Origin: Azonexus sp.
GTDB taxonomy: Bacteria; Pseudomonadota; Gammaproteobacteria; Burkholderiales; Rhodocyclaceae
Direction of reading: 5' to 3'
Assembly: GCA_030691385.1 (NCBI GenBank)
Contig: JAUYEI010000016.1
Location: 1-33,765 of the forward strand
DNA: 33,765 nucleotides
Position numbers and translations under genes: made by a program. Below the pieces are notes generated by a model that saw only the letters and a program-made list of their open reading frames with translations, was not told the DNA's origin and made no database searches. Every line of letters starts with the position of its first letter. The first letter of the stretch is position 1. This document shows, piece by piece, positions 7,881 through 15,981 of this stretch.

Positions 7881-8732
7881 TCAGTTCTCGGACAGCGACA
7901 GCTCGCTGACCAGCGCCGTGTAGCGGGAAACGATGCCGAGAAAGCGCAGGCGGTCCGGTCCGGCGATCTCGCCTTCCCAGACCCGGTTGTCGTCACGACT
8001 GCTCAGGTTCCAGCCATCGAGTGCCTTGGCGAAGGCCGGCTCGAAGCGGCTGAGGACGATGCGGCAGGCCAGTTTGGCCGTCAGCGTCACGGCGTCGGCC
8101 ACCTTGTCGTCGAGGACGACTTTGCCCATGTCCATTTCGATGACGCGATTGACCAGCGCCGATACCTCGTCGAGGCGGTGGCTCGAGATGATCATCGTCG
8201 CGTCGTCGAGGCGTTCGGCCAGCAGGTCGAAGAAGATCTTGCGTGCTTCCGGGTCGAGGTTGGCGGCCGGTTCGTCCATGACCAGCACCTTGGCCTCGCG
8301 GCCCAGCGCGATGGCGATCAGCAGCTTCTGCTTCATGCCGCCGGAGAGGCGCACGAACTGGCGGGAGAGGATGGCGTCCACGTCGAGGCCGAGGCGCTTG
8401 GCGATGGCGTGGATGCGCTGCGGATCGGTGCCGCACAGCGAGGCCGAGAAATTGATGAGCTGACCGACCGGCATCTTGAGCGGCGGCGGCAGTTGCGGCA
8501 CGAAGCCGATAGTGCCCAGCACTGCGGTGCGGTTGCTGCGCGGGTCGAGGCCATTGATGGCGACGCTGCCATCGTGCGTGTATTCGCCGAGCAGGCAGCG
8601 GATCAGGGTGGTCTTGCCAGCGCCGTTCGAGCCGATCAACGCGACGCGTTCACCGATGCCGATGTCGAGGCTGATGCCGTCAAGCACCCGGGCTTTGCGG
8701 AAGGTTTTGGCGATGTTCTTGAACTGGATCAT
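7881..8732 (-). CDS. nosF: NosF, ATPase of the NosDFY complex, 283 aa
   Basis: This is an ABC-type ATPase with Walker A GSNGAGKTT (near residue 34), Q-loop in IGFVPQLPP, signature LSGGMKQK, Walker B VLVMDEPAANLDP and H-loop ISSHRLDE. The C-terminal region of about 70 residues after the ATPase core is the extra domain seen in NosF-type proteins. It powers the NosY permease and acts with NosD in maturing the NosZ copper site. It is the first gene after the kinase gene, with a 148-base gap that contains a repeat copy and may hold its own promoter. Downstream it is coupled to nosL. Confidence 0.93.
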   Translation of the reverse strand: MIQFKNIAKTFRKARVLDGISLDIGIGERVALIGSNGAGKTTLIRCLLGEYTHDGSVAINGLDPRSNRTAVLGTIGFVPQLPPPLKMPVGQLINFSASLCGTDPQRIHAIAKRLGLDVDAILSRQFVRLSGGMKQKLLIAIALGREAKVLVMDEPAANLDPEARKIFFDLLAERLDDATMIISSHRLDEVSALVNRVIEMDMGKVVLDDKVADAVTLTAKLACRIVLSRFEPAFAKALDGWNLSSRDDNRVWEGEIAGPDRLRFLGIVSRYTALVSELSLSEN

Positions 8733-8832
8733 GCCGCCGATTATAGGTAGGGCAAGGATTTCGACGTTGAATCTGCATCAAAAAAATGCGCGCCGGCAGG
8801 GCGTGGAGAGGAGGGGCGGAGCAGCCTGTTTC

Positions 8833-8898
8833 CCACGGTCAACCGGGTTTACTACGTGAAACGTAAAAAACGGCCAAGATTCAAACCGGCTTTGACAG
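8833..8898 (+). repeat. long repeat copy A (dispersed motif copy 3) at the 3' end of the kinase gene
   Basis: This 66-base segment matches 12696-12762 at about 60 of 67 aligned positions, with one single-base indel. It begins with the ACGGTCAACCGG core, then an extra segment with a small hairpin (TACGT-GAA-ACGTA), an A-tract and CGGCCAA, and it continues through the stop codon into the last codons of the kinase (LSKPV). Confidence 0.85.
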
Positions 8899-11800
8899 CC
8901 ATTTGACCAGGGTCGCAAACAACTGGTCGGGATCGACCGGCTTGCCGATATGGTCGTTCATGCCGGCGTCCATGCATTTTTGCCGGTCGCCGGTAAAGGC
9001 GTTGGCCGTCAGGGCCAGGATCGGGACCGCTTGCTTGCCCGGCAGCGCGCGGATGATCCGCGCGGCGTCGATACCGTTCATTCTGGGCATTTGCAGGTCG
9101 AGCAGGATCAGGTCGTAATCCTTGCCCTTCGCCAGTTCGACGGCCTCGACGCCGTCCTCGGCCAGATCGACAATCAGGCCGGCCGACTCGAGCAGTTCGC
9201 GCGAGACTTCCTGGTTGATCGGCTCGTCTTCGGCGAGCAGGATGCGCGCCCCGGCGTAGCGGGCTTTCAGGCTGTCTTCCGGTAGCTGATCTGCGGCCTG
9301 CCCGGTCGCTGCGATGCCGGCTGCCGCCTTTTGCAGTCTTGCCGTGAACCAGAAGGTGCTGCCGGAACCGAGTTGGCTTTCCACACCGATGCTGCCGCCC
9401 ATGAGGGTGGCCAGACGTTTGCTGATGGCCAGCCCGAGTCCGGTGCCGCCGTACTTTCGGGTCATCGAGTTGTCGGATTGTTCGAAGGCCTGGAACAGCC
9501 GGGTCTGGTCCTCGGCCGAGATGCCGATGCCGGTGTCGCGTATTTCGCAGCGCAGGAGCAGGTCTTGGGAAGTCTCTTCGGTGGCCGAAACATCCAGGCT
9601 CACCGAGCCCGCATCGGTGAACTTGATGGCATTGCTGATCAGATTGAGCAGGATCTGGCCGAGGCGCTGGAAGTCGCCCCTGAACGGCTGGCCAGCCAGC
9701 CCGGGGGCAATGTTGATGCTCAGCGTCAGTCCCTTCGCCGTGGCGGCCGGGAACGCCAGATTGCTCAGGTTGTCGAGCGGCGTGGCCAGCATGAAATCGA
9801 CTTCATCCAGCGTCAGGCGTTCGGCTTCGATCTTGGAAATGTCGAGGATGTCGTTGATCACGTGCAGCAGATGCTGCGAGGCCTTGGTGACTTTAGCAAG
9901 TTGGTCGCGCAGCTTCGGATCGGTGGCTTGTTTGAGGGCCAGACCGGTCATGCCCATGATGGCATTCATCGGTGTCCGCAATTCGTGGCTCATGTTGGCG
10001 AGGAAAGTGCTCTTGGCGCGGCTGGCCGCTTCGGCCGCCTCCTTGGCAATCGACAGCGCGGCGGTGCGCTGCGCGACCAGTTCTTCGAGATGGTCGCGGT
10101 GCCGCGTCAATTCGACCTCGGCATTCTTGCGTTCGGTAACGTCCCGGGTGATGCCGTGGTAGCCAATGATCCTTCCATTGCTGTCGTACTCCGGTTTGGA
10201 CAGGACATCGCCCCAGACCAGGTGGCCATCCTTGCAGCGATGCTGCACCTCGAAGGTGATGGAGCCGAGCGGAATTCCCTGTCGTATCATTTCCTGCCGC
10301 TGCCGCATGATCCGGCTGACGGCGGCCTGTCCTTCGTCATTGAACAGTTGGAGGACGTGCTGACCAATGACCTCGTCGGGCCGGAAGCCGCGAATTCGCT
10401 CATCCGAGGGGCTGATGTAGGTGATGATCAAGTTGCTGTCGGTCTTCCAGACGACATCCTGCACATCTTCGGTCAGCAGCCGGTAGTGTGCTTCGCTGCG
10501 TTGCAGTTTTTCCGCAGCCAGGTTTTTCTCGAGGGCGATGCTGGCCAGGCGGGCGCATTGTTCGATGAGATAGATATGGTATTCGGCCGGAATGTGTGGC
10601 GCGCGGTGATAGATGGCAAAGGTGCCGAGCACCCGGCCATCCGAGGCGAGAATGGGTTGCGACCAGCAGGCACTCAGTCCGGCGCTGGCGGCCAGTTCCT
10701 TGTAGGGCGCCCAGTGGGGATGCGTCGCAATGTCCTCGACGATGACGCGCTGGCCCGTGTAGGCGGCGGTGCCGCAGGAGCCCTTGCCCATGCCGATGGT
10801 GAGGCCTTCGAGGGCCTTGTTGTAGAAATCGGGCAGGCTGGGGGCGATGCTTTTCTCGATGTGCGTTCCTGTGCTGTCGAGCAGCACGATGCTGCACAGC
10901 ATGGCCGGATAGAGTTGTTCCGCTCCGCGCACCAGGGCTTCAAGCACACGGGGCAGCGACTCGCCACGGGCCAGCAGCTCAAGCACATGGGTGCGGAACT
11001 GATCGTGCCGTTCGGCCCGTTTCGTCTCGCTGATGTCGATGAAGGTGCAGATCACCTGGCGCAAGCTGCCATCGGCCGCCAGTTCCGGCTTGGCGCTCAG
11101 CAACAGCCAGACGCGGTCATGCTGCGTCGGGCGATAAAAACCCAACACGACATTGTCGACGGGCCGACCCGTGGCGATGACCTGCGGCACCGGATGCTCG
11201 GCACCAGGGAGGGGCGAGCCGTCTTCGTGAATGACGTTCCAGTCCGGATCAAACGAGGTCTTGCCGAGTAGCTGGCTTTCACTGAGGCCAAGCAGTTCAA
11301 GGGCAATCCGGTTGCACAGGAGGACTTCAGAGGTGGGCGACTGGATCACGACGCCGACCTGAAGGTCGGCTACCAGCAATCGGTAATTTTCCTGGCTTTC
11401 GCGCAGGGCGGTTTCCCGCTGGATAAGACTTTCCAGCAGACGATTGAAGCCGCCGATCAGTTCGCCGATTTCATCCTGCCGGTCAACCGGCAACAATTGG
11501 GGTAGCTGGCTCGTGTTCGATAGCGTGACCAGCGTTTTCGTCGCCGCAATCATCGGTGAAAACTGCCGCCGCAACATCCAGGCCGTCATCCACCAGACGA
11601 GGGCGCCGGCGAGCAGGGTGAGCAGGCCGGTGGCGAGCAGGATGCGCTGGCGCATGGCGGTGATCGAGGCAAAGGCTTCGTCGGTGGGCAGCGTGCTGAC
11701 AATGAACCAGCCGGCCACGGGAACGCCCTTGGCGGCCGACAATTCCTCGATGCCGCGGGAGCTGATGGCAATGCCGTAGCCTTCAAAGCCCTGCACATAT

Positions 11801-12519
11801 TTGTCGTGCATCTTGTTGATCCCGGGTGGCGGGGCCGGCTGCATGATGCGGCTCTTGTCGGTGGCCGTGACAATCAGCTCGTGCTGCGGCGCAATGACCA
11901 AATAGCCGCCAGTCTTGCTGAACCGGCTTTCGGTCAGCCGGTCGAGAAAATTCGGTTTGCCAAGGTTGATCGTGCCGACCAGTGCGCCGATGACCTGGGT
12001 ATTGCCGCCACGAATCGGCACGGCCATGCCGATGACCGGCGCCTTCAAGACCCGGCCGAGGACGGGGCGTCCAATGGTCGATTTGCCCGCCTTGAGGGCG
12101 CCGATCATGAAGTCCCGGTCGGCGTAAATGGTGCCGACGCGTTCCCCGGAATAAGGAGCGGAGGCGACTGCCTTGCCATCCTGCCCGGTTACAAATATGC
12201 CGCCGTTGAACATGAGTTGCAGAATCGGTCGCTGTTCGAGAATTGTCTGCAGGCCGGCTGCGTTGTTGAGCAGGGCTGGCGTAATTTCAGAAGCAATTTT
12301 CTCCAGCGCCTGCAGACGCTCATCCAGTGCGGAGTTTGCTTGTGCGGCGAGCAAGGAAGCTGTCGCAAACTGCTGTTCGCCCAACTGGCGCTGCATGTCC
12401 TCGCGCAGCATCCGGCTGGCGTAAAAGGCCAGAGACCAGATACCGATCAGAAAGACTGCCAGCGTGAAGCAGGTCAGTCTGGTCTTGAGCGAGGCCTTCT
12501 GGAAGATGTTCAGGTTCAT
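8881..12519 (-). CDS. hybrid sensor histidine kinase inside the nos operon (dCache-HAMP-PAS-GAF-PAS-HisKA-HATPase-REC), 1212 aa
   Basis: A membrane helix at about residues 16-36 and a second at about 288-312 flank a periplasmic domain of about 250 residues, which by length and position is a double-Cache-type ligand sensor. A HAMP linker, a PAS, a GAF (MGKGSCGTAAYTGQ) and another PAS follow. The kinase box is NMSHELRTPMNAI near residue 843, and the ATPase shows DTGIGI, LFQAFEQSD and GGTGLGLAI. A C-terminal receiver has its acceptor in LILLDLQMPRMNG near residue 1141. There is no Hpt or DNA-binding domain. The frame extends to a GTG at 12591, but that codon sits in a strong hairpin and the extra residues are not protein-like, so the ATG at 12517-12519 was chosen. 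The gene interrupts the nosH-nosF order, and both its 3' flank and that of nosH carry the same ~67-bp repeat. Confidence 0.93.
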   Translation of the reverse strand: MNLNIFQKASLKTRLTCFTLAVFLIGIWSLAFYASRMLREDMQRQLGEQQFATASLLAAQANSALDERLQALEKIASEITPALLNNAAGLQTILEQRPILQLMFNGGIFVTGQDGKAVASAPYSGERVGTIYADRDFMIGALKAGKSTIGRPVLGRVLKAPVIGMAVPIRGGNTQVIGALVGTINLGKPNFLDRLTESRFSKTGGYLVIAPQHELIVTATDKSRIMQPAPPPGINKMHDKYVQGFEGYGIAISSRGIEELSAAKGVPVAGWFIVSTLPTDEAFASITAMRQRILLATGLLTLLAGALVWWMTAWMLRRQFSPMIAATKTLVTLSNTSQLPQLLPVDRQDEIGELIGGFNRLLESLIQRETALRESQENYRLLVADLQVGVVIQSPTSEVLLCNRIALELLGLSESQLLGKTSFDPDWNVIHEDGSPLPGAEHPVPQVIATGRPVDNVVLGFYRPTQHDRVWLLLSAKPELAADGSLRQVICTFIDISETKRAERHDQFRTHVLELLARGESLPRVLEALVRGAEQLYPAMLCSIVLLDSTGTHIEKSIAPSLPDFYNKALEGLTIGMGKGSCGTAAYTGQRVIVEDIATHPHWAPYKELAASAGLSACWSQPILASDGRVLGTFAIYHRAPHIPAEYHIYLIEQCARLASIALEKNLAAEKLQRSEAHYRLLTEDVQDVVWKTDSNLIITYISPSDERIRGFRPDEVIGQHVLQLFNDEGQAAVSRIMRQRQEMIRQGIPLGSITFEVQHRCKDGHLVWGDVLSKPEYDSNGRIIGYHGITRDVTERKNAEVELTRHRDHLEELVAQRTAALSIAKEAAEAASRAKSTFLANMSHELRTPMNAIMGMTGLALKQATDPKLRDQLAKVTKASQHLLHVINDILDISKIEAERLTLDEVDFMLATPLDNLSNLAFPAATAKGLTLSINIAPGLAGQPFRGDFQRLGQILLNLISNAIKFTDAGSVSLDVSATEETSQDLLLRCEIRDTGIGISAEDQTRLFQAFEQSDNSMTRKYGGTGLGLAISKRLATLMGGSIGVESQLGSGSTFWFTARLQKAAAGIAATGQAADQLPEDSLKARYAGARILLAEDEPINQEVSRELLESAGLIVDLAEDGVEAVELAKGKDYDLILLDLQMPRMNGIDAARIIRALPGKQAVPILALTANAFTGDRQKCMDAGMNDHIGKPVDPDQLFATLVKWLSKPV

Positions 12520-12523
12520 GAAT

Positions 12524-12610
12524 GGAGTTTCGGCTGCCGAAAGGTTCTCCGCAAGCCCCAAGGCTTGCGCCGCCCGTCCCTGGCGGTTCACGGCGAACCG
12601 CCAGGGACGG
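12524..12610 (-). promoter_or_regulatory. leader with three consecutive hairpins before the kinase gene
   Basis: Three perfect or near-perfect inverted repeats follow each other. 12524-12550 is built on TTTCGGC-T-GCCGAAA with outer GGAG/CTCC. 12550-12569 pairs CGCAAGCC with GGCTTGCG around CCAA. 12574-12610 is a 16-bp perfect stem around ACGGC. They fill the untranslated leader just upstream of the chosen ATG. I could not match them to a riboswitch class that I know. They could form an attenuator or processing site, or mark an insertion scar. Confidence 0.5.
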
Positions 12611-12695
12611 AGGGGTCCTTGAACTTTATCACTTTCGACCGGGCTGCATGTGGCGAGACGACCCGAAAATGACCGGAGCCGCAGGATTTTCGAAT

Positions 12696-12762
12696 CCCAC
12701 GGTCAACCGGGTTTGCTACGTGAAACGTAAAAAACGGCCAAAATTCAAGCCAGTTTGGACAG
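12696..12762 (+). repeat. long repeat copy B (dispersed motif copy 4) at the 3' end of nosH
   Basis: This is the partner of the copy at 8833-8898, in the same orientation. It starts with CCCACGGTCAACCGG, contains the TACGT-GAA-ACGTA hairpin and an A-tract, and covers the nosH stop codon and its last codons (LSKLA). The two copies bracket the kinase gene as direct repeats 3.86 kb apart. Confidence 0.85.
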
Positions 12763-13722
12763 GCCCTTGACCTCGAACGACAGTGAGCCGGTCGGGCAGG
12801 TGTCGACACACAATCCGCAGCGCGTGCAGTCGGGGCCGATGGGGACTTCCTTCTCGACGGCGCGGCCCTTGATCACGGTGTCCAGCACATGCGGCACGAG
12901 GCAGACCTTGCGGCAATCGCCTTCGTGGAAGCAGCCGTCGAGCTTGTAGATGATGCGCACCGGCGAGACGATGCCGACGACGCCGTAGGTCAGGCCGATC
13001 GGGCAGGCATAGCGGCACCAGGCGCGGCGCGAGAAGAAGACTTCGAAGAAGAGCAGGGCGAGCACCCAGAGCAGGGCCAGGCCCGGGCCGTAGATCAGGG
13101 CGCGCGACAGGATGCCGGTCGGCGAGATGGCCTCGAAGACGGTGTAACCGGTGGCCAGGGCGAGCAGGGCGAAGATGATCCAGAAAACGGTGCGCAGGCG
13201 GCGGTCCATGTTCTGGTCGGTAACCAGCTTTTTGCTGACCAGGAAGAGGTGGATTTTCTCGGCCCATTCGGCCAGCAGGTGATAGGGACAAACCCACGAA
13301 CAGAAAGTGCGGCCGCCAAGCAGCACCCAGAGGATGAGCACCGTGCCGGTACCGATCAGCAGGTTGTTGATGATGTGCTTGTGGGCCAGCATGACCTGCA
13401 GCGCCGAGTTCAGGTCGATCAGGTGGAAGCCGATGAAGCGCGAGGCGGTCAGCGCGCCTTCGAGAATCTGGATGTCGAGGAAGAAGGACAGCGTGAACAG
13501 CAGGTTGGCGAAAATCAGCGTCACCCAGCGACGGTTGCGCCAGGTGTTTTTGGGGGTGGCATGAGCGCGGGCATGCAGCTTCTCGGCGATGAGGTCGCGG
13601 TTGCCCTTCTTGTAGAAGTGAATCTGCTGGGCGGCCGGGCTGATTTCCTTCGGCTTGGTCGGTTCGGCGCCGAACATGACCTTGATCTGGTCGACAAACC
13701 GGCGTTTGAGGAGCTCGCTCAT
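12745..13722 (-). CDS. nosH: NosH, membrane iron-sulfur quinol-oxidising protein (NapH-like), 325 aa
   Basis: The NapH/NosH family forms a membrane module with NosG that takes electrons from menaquinol or ubiquinol towards the periplasm. Four or more membrane helices are visible between about residues 65 and 250. Two cytoplasmic cysteine motifs, CSWVCPYH and CRYACPIG, are characteristic of the family. A C-terminal ferredoxin-type cluster motif CTRCGLCVDTCPTG lies near residue 301. The start overlaps the nosG stop by four bases (ATGA), so the pair is coupled. The 3' end carries a repeat that is duplicated at the end of the neighbouring kinase gene. Confidence 0.92.
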   Translation of the reverse strand: MSELLKRRFVDQIKVMFGAEPTKPKEISPAAQQIHFYKKGNRDLIAEKLHARAHATPKNTWRNRRWVTLIFANLLFTLSFFLDIQILEGALTASRFIGFHLIDLNSALQVMLAHKHIINNLLIGTGTVLILWVLLGGRTFCSWVCPYHLLAEWAEKIHLFLVSKKLVTDQNMDRRLRTVFWIIFALLALATGYTVFEAISPTGILSRALIYGPGLALLWVLALLFFEVFFSRRAWCRYACPIGLTYGVVGIVSPVRIIYKLDGCFHEGDCRKVCLVPHVLDTVIKGRAVEKEVPIGPDCTRCGLCVDTCPTGSLSFEVKGLSKLA

Positions 13723-14618
13723 GTTTTCCAGACCTCGCCGGCTTCGATGGTGATGGCGGTGGGTTCGACCGGGCAGACCATTTCGCAGACGCCGCAGCCG
13801 ACGCAGGGTTCATGGACGACGGGCGACTTGCGTTTTCTGCCATCGGGCGCGAACACCGTTTCGATCGAAATGGCACCCTTGACCGGGCATTCGCGAACGC
13901 ACAGATCGCATTCGGCGACATCGTAGGGGTGGCTGCTGACCTTGACCGGTTTCCAGCGGTCGACCGACATGTAACGGAGCTGGCCCTTGAAGTCGGGGCC
14001 GCGTGTCTGGCCCTTGAAACCCTTGCCCTGGACGGCCAGGCAGGCTTCGGGACGGCTCAGGCGGGCGAGGCCGATGCGCTCGTGCATGTTGAGCGTCGGC
14101 TCAGGATCATTTTGCTTGGCGAGCAGGATGGGCTTGGCGGCCAGTGCAGCACCCGGACGAACGCTCAGGAAAGCCGGCTTGTGATAGGTCAGCGAGCCGG
14201 TCGGGCAGGCCAGGATGCACTGCACGGCGTCGCACGAGAAATCGCAGGCCTGGGCCCGCGGGTCGATGTAGGGCGCGCCGACGCCCATGCCGTCGACCAG
14301 GTCGGCCAGCTTGATGGCCGATACCGGACAGACCTGGACGCACTGGCCGCACTTGATGCAACTACCGAGGAAGTCTTTTTCATCGAGCGCGCCGGGCGGG
14401 CGCAGGCGTTTCTTCTGGGCATAAACAAGGGGCAGGAAACCGGACATCGCCGCGCCAAGGACGCCGCCGGTGAGCAGGATGGTGCGTAGCACGCGACGGC
14501 GGTTGGTTTGCCGCTTGGCGATCGAGACGGCCGGTTTGCCGTTGCCGGCTGCCTGGCGGGGTGCGTTGCCGTCGTCGCCGTTGTTGTCGCTACCGGTTTC
14601 GTCGTCGATCTCGCTCAT
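13719..14618 (-). CDS. nosG: NosG, periplasmic polyferredoxin (NapG-like), 299 aa
   Basis: The N-terminus has a twin-arginine-like signal (NRRRVLRTILLTGG, residues ~40-53), after a 39-residue cytoplasmic extension rich in Asp, Gly and Asn. Four cysteine clusters for [4Fe-4S] centres can be read: CIKCGQCVQVCP (Cys87-Cys97), CDFSCDAVQCILACP, CDLCVRECPVKG and CVGCGVCEMVCP. With NosH it should form the electron-input module of clade II nos systems, passing electrons to cytochromes c or directly to NosZ. It overlaps nosH at its 3' end and nosD at its 5' end by four bases each. Confidence 0.93.
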   Translation of the reverse strand: MSEIDDETGSDNNGDDGNAPRQAAGNGKPAVSIAKRQTNRRRVLRTILLTGGVLGAAMSGFLPLVYAQKKRLRPPGALDEKDFLGSCIKCGQCVQVCPVSAIKLADLVDGMGVGAPYIDPRAQACDFSCDAVQCILACPTGSLTYHKPAFLSVRPGAALAAKPILLAKQNDPEPTLNMHERIGLARLSRPEACLAVQGKGFKGQTRGPDFKGQLRYMSVDRWKPVKVSSHPYDVAECDLCVRECPVKGAISIETVFAPDGRKRKSPVVHEPCVGCGVCEMVCPVEPTAITIEAGEVWKT

Positions 14619-15976
14619 GATCGTGCCGTTCTTTCAGGTTTGACGAAGCGTGGTTTTTCGTCGCGCAGGATCAGAGCCGGTGAAGAGAAGGGGGCCAGGC
14701 GTTCGAGGAAGTCGAGCAATTCCATGACTGGCGAGCTGCGGAAAAAGCGGGCGACGGGCAGTTCCATCCAGATCTGGTCGGCGTAGGCATACAGCTCGTG
14801 GGTCCTGTCGCCGACGCCGTCGGCGTTGCGGTCGAAGCCCTGGTAGTCGTCCCAGTAATTGCCGATCCAGACGTTCTTCGGGCTATTGTTGTTGTCGCCA
14901 TGGCCGCCGTAGGCAACCTGGGTCAGATTGCCCTCAAAGACGTTGTCGATCATGTTGTTACCGCCGGTTTCGCTGTTGAACAGGATGCCGGTGCCGTTGT
15001 AGGCGAAGCGGTTGCCGCGGATTTCGATGGTGCTGTCGGGCTGGAAGGGCGAGAGGTCGGAGCCGATGCCGACGCCGCAGTAAATGATCTCGTTGTTCTC
15101 GATGATCGTGCCCGAGGCTTCCTTGAAGCCGATGCCCATGCCGGTGGCGCCGGTAGCGTGAGAAATGATGTTGTCGCGCACGACGCCGCCTTCGGTGTAC
15201 ATGAAATAGACGCCGACCGCGTTGTCGTAGAACGCGTTGCGTTCGACGACGTTGTCGTTGGCGAACATGAAGTGGATCGAGTAGCGGCTGCGCCGGCCGA
15301 GATTGTCGCGGAAAATGTTCTTGTGCGAATACCAGGCGACCATGTCGCGCGAGTCGATGATCTTGTTCTTCTCGATCAGGTTGTCGTTGCTGTACCACAG
15401 GCGCAGGCCGTCGCCGCGCACGCCGAGCTCGCGGTCCTTGGAGCGGATGCTGTTGCCGCGAATGATGTTGTTGTTCGACTGCTTGAGGTCAAGGCCGAAT
15501 AGGCAGTTGTCCATCTCGACGTTTTCGATGGTGTTGTGGTTGCCGCGCACATCGAGACAGGAATCGTCGGTGTCGTGCGAGTCGCCGGAACCGGTCAGGC
15601 GAATGCCGCGGATCGTTGAATTGCTGGCGTCGAGCACCATGACCGTGCCGCGGTCGCCGGAGTCAATCGTCACCTGGCCGCCGCCGTCGATGGTCAGCGG
15701 CTTGTTGATGGTGACCGGGCCGGCGTAGTTGCCGGGTGGTGGCTTGAGCACCGAGCCGGCCGGCGCCTTGTCGACGAGATCCTGGAAGGGCTTGAGGCCA
15801 TGTACGCGCTTGTCGCGCTCACGCAGCATGAAGGTTGGTTTCGGGCGGTCGACATCGGCGCGGGCGCCCATGCCGGCCGGCACGTTGGCCTGCGGTTCGG
15901 TATTGCCGGTGGTGAGGACCAGCAGGAGTGTTGTGGCCAGGCTCAGCCGGGCCAGATGGTTCAGGCGGCGGCTCAC
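14615..15976 (-). CDS. nosD: NosD, periplasmic copper-site maturation protein, 453 aa
   Basis: NosD is a right-handed beta-helix protein that works with NosFY to assemble the Cu-Z centre. The repeated short strand/turn units rich in Asn and Asp (for example NHNTIENVEMDNCLFGLDLK, SNDNLIEKNKIIDS, NNNIIRGNSI) are the CASH/NosD-type beta-helix repeats. Residues 1-30 form a Sec signal peptide (LATTLLLVLTTG). The frame is open far upstream into the preceding gene, but the GTG at 15974-15976, six bases after that gene's stop, begins a proper signal peptide and was chosen. The 3' end overlaps nosG by four bases. Confidence 0.92.
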   Translation of the reverse strand: MSRRLNHLARLSLATTLLLVLTTGNTEPQANVPAGMGARADVDRPKPTFMLRERDKRVHGLKPFQDLVDKAPAGSVLKPPPGNYAGPVTINKPLTIDGGGQVTIDSGDRGTVMVLDASNSTIRGIRLTGSGDSHDTDDSCLDVRGNHNTIENVEMDNCLFGLDLKQSNNNIIRGNSIRSKDRELGVRGDGLRLWYSNDNLIEKNKIIDSRDMVAWYSHKNIFRDNLGRRSRYSIHFMFANDNVVERNAFYDNAVGVYFMYTEGGVVRDNIISHATGATGMGIGFKEASGTIIENNEIIYCGVGIGSDLSPFQPDSTIEIRGNRFAYNGTGILFNSETGGNNMIDNVFEGNLTQVAYGGHGDNNNSPKNVWIGNYWDDYQGFDRNADGVGDRTHELYAYADQIWMELPVARFFRSSPVMELLDFLERLAPFSSPALILRDEKPRFVKPERTARS

Positions 15977-15981
15977 GCGGA

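Noticed and set aside
9331-11271. 646-codon open frame on the plus strand
   Set aside because: It runs antisense to the dCache hybrid kinase, whose domains are certain. The translation is low-complexity and Asp/Gly/Ala/Arg-rich, as expected from the complement of GC-rich coding DNA.
11478-11496. CGGTCAACCGG inside the dCache kinase gene as an eighth motif copy
   Set aside because: The core matches by chance but neither the preceding CAC/TAC nor the A-tract is present, so it was not counted.
12524-12610. Known riboswitch (mini-ykkC or c-di-GMP type) in the kinase leader
   Set aside because: One loop on the plus strand reads ACGG, but the other hairpins lack that loop and the strand is wrong. 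The conserved c-di-GMP core is not present.
12716-13921. 401-codon minus-strand frame overlapping nosH and nosG
   Set aside because: It is out of frame with the clear iron-sulfur proteins and its translation is rich in Arg, Pro and His without domain character.
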